A stretch of DNA of 7,699 nucleotides from Anaerolineales bacterium (lineage in GTDB: Bacteria > Chloroflexota > Anaerolineae > Anaerolineales > Villigracilaceae): NCBI GenBank assembly GCA_025938055.1, contig JAICQC010000227.1:1-7699 (forward strand). Direction: 5' to 3'. Positions 5,637-7,699 of this stretch are shown piece after piece (the stretch's first letter is position 1; every line of letters starts with the position of its first letter). The notes under the pieces are model-generated. The model worked only from the letters and a program-made list of their open reading frames with translations. It did not search any database and had not been told where the DNA came from. The translations under genes and the position numbers were made by a program.

Positions 5637-6863
5637 ATGAAAAATAATTACCTTGCACGCGGCCAGGCATTGATCATGATTGCCCTGGCGATCGTCGGGA
5701 TCACAGGGATACTTGCCCTGGTCATTGATGGCGGCAACGTCTTCCAGGACCGGCAGAGGGCACAGAACGCGGCAGATTCTGCTGCGCTAGCCAGCGCCTA
5801 TGAACGCATCAAAGGGGGAGATATGGTGGGGGCCGCTCTCGCGTCCGCAGCGGAGAATGGATATAACAATGACGGGGTCAATAATGTCGTGGTGTTATAC
5901 AGCCCGCCAAAGGACGGTCCGCACGCGGGCGATATTGAATATATTCAGATCATCATCACATCGAACGTCAGAACCTACTTTGCGCGCGTGATCGGCAGGG
6001 ATCTGATCGTCAATACGGTGGAAGCCACTGCACGCACCAAGTCCGCGGAGATCAAGCCGCTGCTCAATGGGCGGGCAGTCGTCAGCCTCGCGCCGCAGAG
6101 CAACTGCACCAACCAGCTATCCTTCTGGGTGCACGGTGAAGCAACCCTCGACATTAGCGGTGGCGGGGTCCTGGTCAATTCAAATAACCCCACCTGTGCA
6201 TTGGTCGAACAGGGAAATGGAAGCATCCGCGTCGCCGAAGGTTATACCATTGACATCGTAGGCGGTGCATCTATTCAAAAGCTTCGCCTGATCACACCAG
6301 CAGTGACTGTGGGCGCCGGACCCGTCAACTACCCACCTCCTTTCTTTATGCCCAAGGTTGGCTGTAGCAAGGATGCCGAAGTCAGCCTGGATGGCACGAC
6401 GATGACAGCGGGATCGTGGGGAGATATCTTTCCGCCGCCAGGCGTCACGCGGCTCGAGAGTGGAACTTACTGCCTCGGCAACGGGATGCACATCACGGGC
6501 GACATCGAAGGACATAATGTCATCTTCAGAGTGGATCGGGGTGAGGTGCGCTTCGACAGCAATGCGAATATCATGCTGGATGCACCCAATACCGGCCCGA
6601 ACTCAGGTTTGTTGATCTTTTTGCCGATGGATAACCGCAGCAAGGTCGTCCTCAACGGCGGGGCAGGCTCCGACATCACAGGCACCGTCCTGGCACCGGC
6701 AGCACCGATCCTCATCAAAGGCATGGACTCGAAACGCGGCTTTCACAGCCAGATCATCGGCTACACTGTTGAAGCGGACGGCACCAGCAATGTAGTGATC
6801 GTGTACAACCCGGAACAGAATTTCCAGTCTTTGAGCATGCCCGAAATCGAATTTTCACAGTAA
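5637..6863 (+). CDS. TadG-like Flp pilus assembly protein with C-terminal beta-helix-like domain
   Basis: The N-terminal 60 residues match the putative Flp pilus-assembly TadG-like domain: RGQALIMIALAIVGITGILALVIDGGNVFQDRQRAQNAADSAALASA in pattern, with one membrane helix (about 10-30) and the diagnostic DGG...QNAADSAALA segment at 31-54. The rest (about 140-400) is extracytoplasmic, rich in short Gly/Asn/Asp turns and beta strands, with four Cys (157, 187, 243, 279) and a closing GTVLAPAAPILIKG...GYTV...VVIVYNP motif as in DUF7305-type TadG relatives. Unlike the TadE proteins it lacks Glu at the fifth position after the Gly9-Gln10 site, so processing by the prepilin peptidase is uncertain. 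It follows the second TadE gene by 116 bases with a hairpin in between. The ribosome-binding site is weak (GGTGA about 12 bases before the ATG). Likely role: envelope-anchored Tad pilus component. Confidence 0.86.
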   Translation: MKNNYLARGQALIMIALAIVGITGILALVIDGGNVFQDRQRAQNAADSAALASAYERIKGGDMVGAALASAAENGYNNDGVNNVVVLYSPPKDGPHAGDIEYIQIIITSNVRTYFARVIGRDLIVNTVEATARTKSAEIKPLLNGRAVVSLAPQSNCTNQLSFWVHGEATLDISGGGVLVNSNNPTCALVEQGNGSIRVAEGYTIDIVGGASIQKLRLITPAVTVGAGPVNYPPPFFMPKVGCSKDAEVSLDGTTMTAGSWGDIFPPPGVTRLESGTYCLGNGMHITGDIEGHNVIFRVDRGEVRFDSNANIMLDAPNTGPNSGLLIFLPMDNRSKVVLNGGAGSDITGTVLAPAAPILIKGMDSKRGFHSQIIGYTVEADGTSNVVIVYNPEQNFQSLSMPEIEFSQ

Positions 6864-6920
6864 CCTACAGGCATCAAATCCGTCTGGATGAAAAGGAAAC
6901 GTACTCCGCGTTGAGTTAGG

Positions 6921-6926
6921 TAAAAT
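6921..6926 (+). promoter_or_regulatory. Candidate -10 box for the glmS leader RNA
   Basis: TAAAAT matches five of six bases of the -10 consensus. It would start transcription near 6933, just ahead of the structured leader. No convincing -35 hexamer is seen at 16-18 bases upstream, so confidence is low. Confidence 0.3.
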
Positions 6927-6943
6927 CCTTTTGTTCGTTTTCC

Positions 6944-6954
6944 AAAGGAGGTGA
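6944..6954 (+). promoter_or_regulatory. Extended Shine-Dalgarno-like sequence without a usable start codon
   Basis: AAAGGAGGTGA is fully complementary to the standard 3' tail of bacterial 16S rRNA. No ATG, GTG or TTG lies 5-10 bases downstream; the next ATG is at 6984. The GGTG at 6950-6953 can pair with CACC at 6966-6969, which would partly hide it. It may be a ribosome-binding decoy, a structural part of the leader RNA, or a relic. Confidence 0.45.
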
Positions 6955-7150
6955 ACCGGCACAAACACCGGGAAAGACAGCGCATGGACCCCGCGCCTCG
7001 CGGGGTTGACGAGGATAAGGGTTCTCCATTGCAAAGATGGAGCTAACCCCGTCGCTGGTCGAGTGCCACATCGTGGCGTATCGAGACCCGACGGGGGAAA
7101 ATCGACAGATCAGCGGAAGCCCTTCGGGTGCGCCATCACCCGTTTTATCT
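6945..7150 (+). ncRNA. Structured glmS leader RNA, glmS ribozyme-like
   Basis: The glmS ribozyme is a self-cleaving leader that responds to glucosamine-6-phosphate. Matches seen: A-GCGC-AT-GGAC at 6979-6989 (putative cleavage between A6979 and G6980), a P1-like hairpin CCCCGCG/CGCGGGG (6989-6995 with 6999-7005), then GTTGACGAGG (7005-7014) and GGGTT (7019-7023), in the order of the known ribozyme core, and glmS itself is the next gene. Further stems: CTCCAT/ATGGAG (7024-7029 with 7037-7042), GGGTT/AACCC (with 7045-7049), CCCCGTCG/CGACGGGG (7047-7054 with 7089-7096), GCCAC/GTGGC (7065-7069 with 7073-7077). Odd: the conserved GGCGG strand that forms the core pseudoknot is not found between GGGTT and AACCC, where a hairpin sits instead. 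So this is either a divergent ribozyme, a degenerate one, or an unrelated riboswitch or small RNA. Boundaries are approximate. Confidence 0.55.
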
Positions 7151-7152
7151 TT
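7125..7152 (+). terminator. Terminator-like hairpin at the end of the glmS leader RNA
   Basis: CGGGTG (7125-7130) pairs with CACCCG (7137-7142) around a six-base loop, followed directly by TTTTATCTTT. That is the form of a rho-independent terminator, with a rather short stem. A mutually exclusive small hairpin, CCCTTCGGG at 7120-7128, shares its 5' arm. It sits upstream of glmS, so it could be an attenuator or the 3' end of a separate small RNA. Confidence 0.55.
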
Positions 7153-7181
7153 CCCTCCGAAAATCAACTTTGCGACAACGT

Positions 7182-7199
7182 CATGCAAGTAATTGCATG
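7182..7199. repeat. Seven-base perfect inverted repeat with GTAA spacer
   Basis: CATGCAA (7182-7188) and TTGCATG (7193-7199) are perfect inverted copies four bases apart. It may be an operator or a short hairpin in the glmS leader. There is no T-run after it. A TTGCGA at 7170-7175 could be a -35, but no good -10 follows. Confidence 0.35.
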
Positions 7200-7213
7200 G
7201 ACAAAGAAGTAAA

Positions 7214-7340
7214 GAGTGGCAATCAACCCGTCATTGCGAGGAGCGTTCGTTGCGACGACCCTGGCACCGCCCGCCAGGGCAGGTGAGCAATCTCATGTTT
7301 GAAGGAGATTGCCACGCGCCGGGGGCGCTCGCAATGACAA
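7214..7340. repeat. GTCATTGCGAG-type palindromic repeat element in the glmS 5' region
   Basis: Terminal inverted repeats GTCATTGCGAG (7230-7240) and CTCGCAATGAC (7328-7338) are perfect over 11 bases. Nested inside are CCCTGGC/GCCAGGG (7259-7265 with 7273-7279) and GCAATCTC/GAGATTGC (7287-7294 with 7305-7312). GTGGCAATC at 7216-7224 is also the inverse of GATTGCCAC at 7307-7315, so the element may begin near 7214. Short non-coding repeats with these same GTCATTGCGAG and GCAATCTC words are found dispersed in many environmental bacterial genomes and resemble MITE or REP-like elements. No open frame is in it. It ends about a dozen bases before the glmS ribosome-binding site. Confidence 0.8.
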
Positions 7341-7363
7341 ATCAAAATTTCGGAGGAATCCCT

Positions 7364-7699
7364 ATGTGTGGAATCGTCGGATATATCGGGCCGCGTGACG
7401 CGACACCGATTATTCTCAATGGCTTAAAAAGACTCGAATACCGCGGCTACGACTCAGCCGGGCTCGCGCTTGTAAACGGCGGACAGCTTGAAGTCCGTAA
7501 GGACGCGGGCAAATTATCCCAATTGATTGATCTCGTTTATAAATCCCCCATCAACGGCGCGCCGGGCATCGGTCACACGCGCTGGGCAACGCACGGCGCC
7601 CCAAATGCCCGCAACGCGCATCCCCATGTTGGAGCCACAAAACGCGTCGTTGTGGTGCAGAACGGCATCGTCGAAAACTTTCTGGAGCTCAAGGATGAG
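7364..7699 (+). CDS. glmS: Glutamine-fructose-6-phosphate aminotransferase (GlmS), N-terminal part; 3' end outside the window
   Basis: GlmS converts fructose-6-phosphate and glutamine to glucosamine-6-phosphate and glutamate, the entry to UDP-GlcNAc synthesis. Only the first 112 codons are present, covering part of the N-terminal glutamine amidotransferase class II domain. The N-terminus MCGIVGYIG gives the catalytic Cys2 (exposed after Met removal). [24 protein letters not shown] and the QNGIVENF motif (usual form HNGIIEN) hold the glutamine-binding and oxyanion-hole residues; the usual His before NG is Gln here. The start ATG is preceded by GGAGG seven bases away (7352-7356), an excellent ribosome-binding site. 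The frame is still open at the window edge. The gene is preceded by a structured leader RNA and a palindromic repeat, and its expression is probably controlled by that leader. It feeds the same pathway as the nearby murA. Confidence 0.97.
   Translation, partial: MCGIVGYIGPRDATPIILNGLKRLEYRGYDSAGLALVNGGQLEVRKDAGKLSQLIDLVYKSPINGAPGIGHTRWATHGAPNARNAHPHVGATKRVVVVQNGIVENFLELKDE

Noticed and set aside
6951..7046. Small open frame starting at GTG within the Shine-Dalgarno-like sequence (31 codons)
   Set aside because: Its GTG overlaps the Shine-Dalgarno match itself, the peptide is basic and of low information, and the frame runs across the P1-like hairpin, so RNA structure explains the sequence better.

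Overview
The window looks like a piece of a moderately GC-rich bacterial chromosome, most likely from a Chloroflexota (Anaerolineae-like) organism. The clues are circumstantial: a secreted protein with a long Thr/Pro linker, a Tad-type pilus cluster with extra extracellular domains, a GGGCTATAATGG-type promoter, and a MurA with Asp in place of the catalytic Cys. No taxonomic marker gene is present, so this is inference.

Layout from left to right. (1) Positions 1-1335 hold the 3' part of rtcB, the RNA ligase, running in from the left edge. (2) A hairpin lies in the short gap between convergent genes, followed by murA on the minus strand (1393-2673). (3) A roughly 350-base divergent intergenic region (2674-3027) carries a plausible minus-strand murA promoter, a near-perfect palindrome at its predicted transcription start, an imperfect long inverted repeat, and a plus-strand -10 box seven bases before the prepilin peptidase start. 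(4) A plus-strand pilus block follows: an A24 prepilin peptidase (3028-3819), a TadE-like pseudopilin fused to a Thr/Pro linker and a C-terminal beta-rich domain (3920-5050), a second, ordinary TadE-like pseudopilin (5071-5520), and a TadG-like protein (5637-6863). (5) A 500-base non-coding stretch (6864-7363) comes before glmS. (6) The first 112 codons of glmS (7364-7699) run off the right edge.

The most interesting part is the glmS leader. At about 6945-7150 there is a densely structured RNA whose first half matches the glmS ribozyme layout: an AGCGC..GGAC strand, a GC-rich P1-like hairpin, then GTTGACGAGG and a GGG strand. The usual GGCGG pseudoknot strand is not where it should be. A hairpin takes its place, and the RNA ends in a terminator-like hairpin with a T-rich tail. 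Between this RNA and the glmS ribosome-binding site sits a GTCATTGCGAG-type palindromic repeat of about 110-125 bases.

Working together: GlmS makes glucosamine-6-phosphate, which leads to UDP-GlcNAc, the substrate of MurA, so the two non-pilus metabolic genes lie on one cell-wall precursor route. The prepilin peptidase is the expected processing enzyme for the TadE-type pseudopilins beside it. The Tad motor and platform genes (TadA/B/C) and secretin are not in this window.
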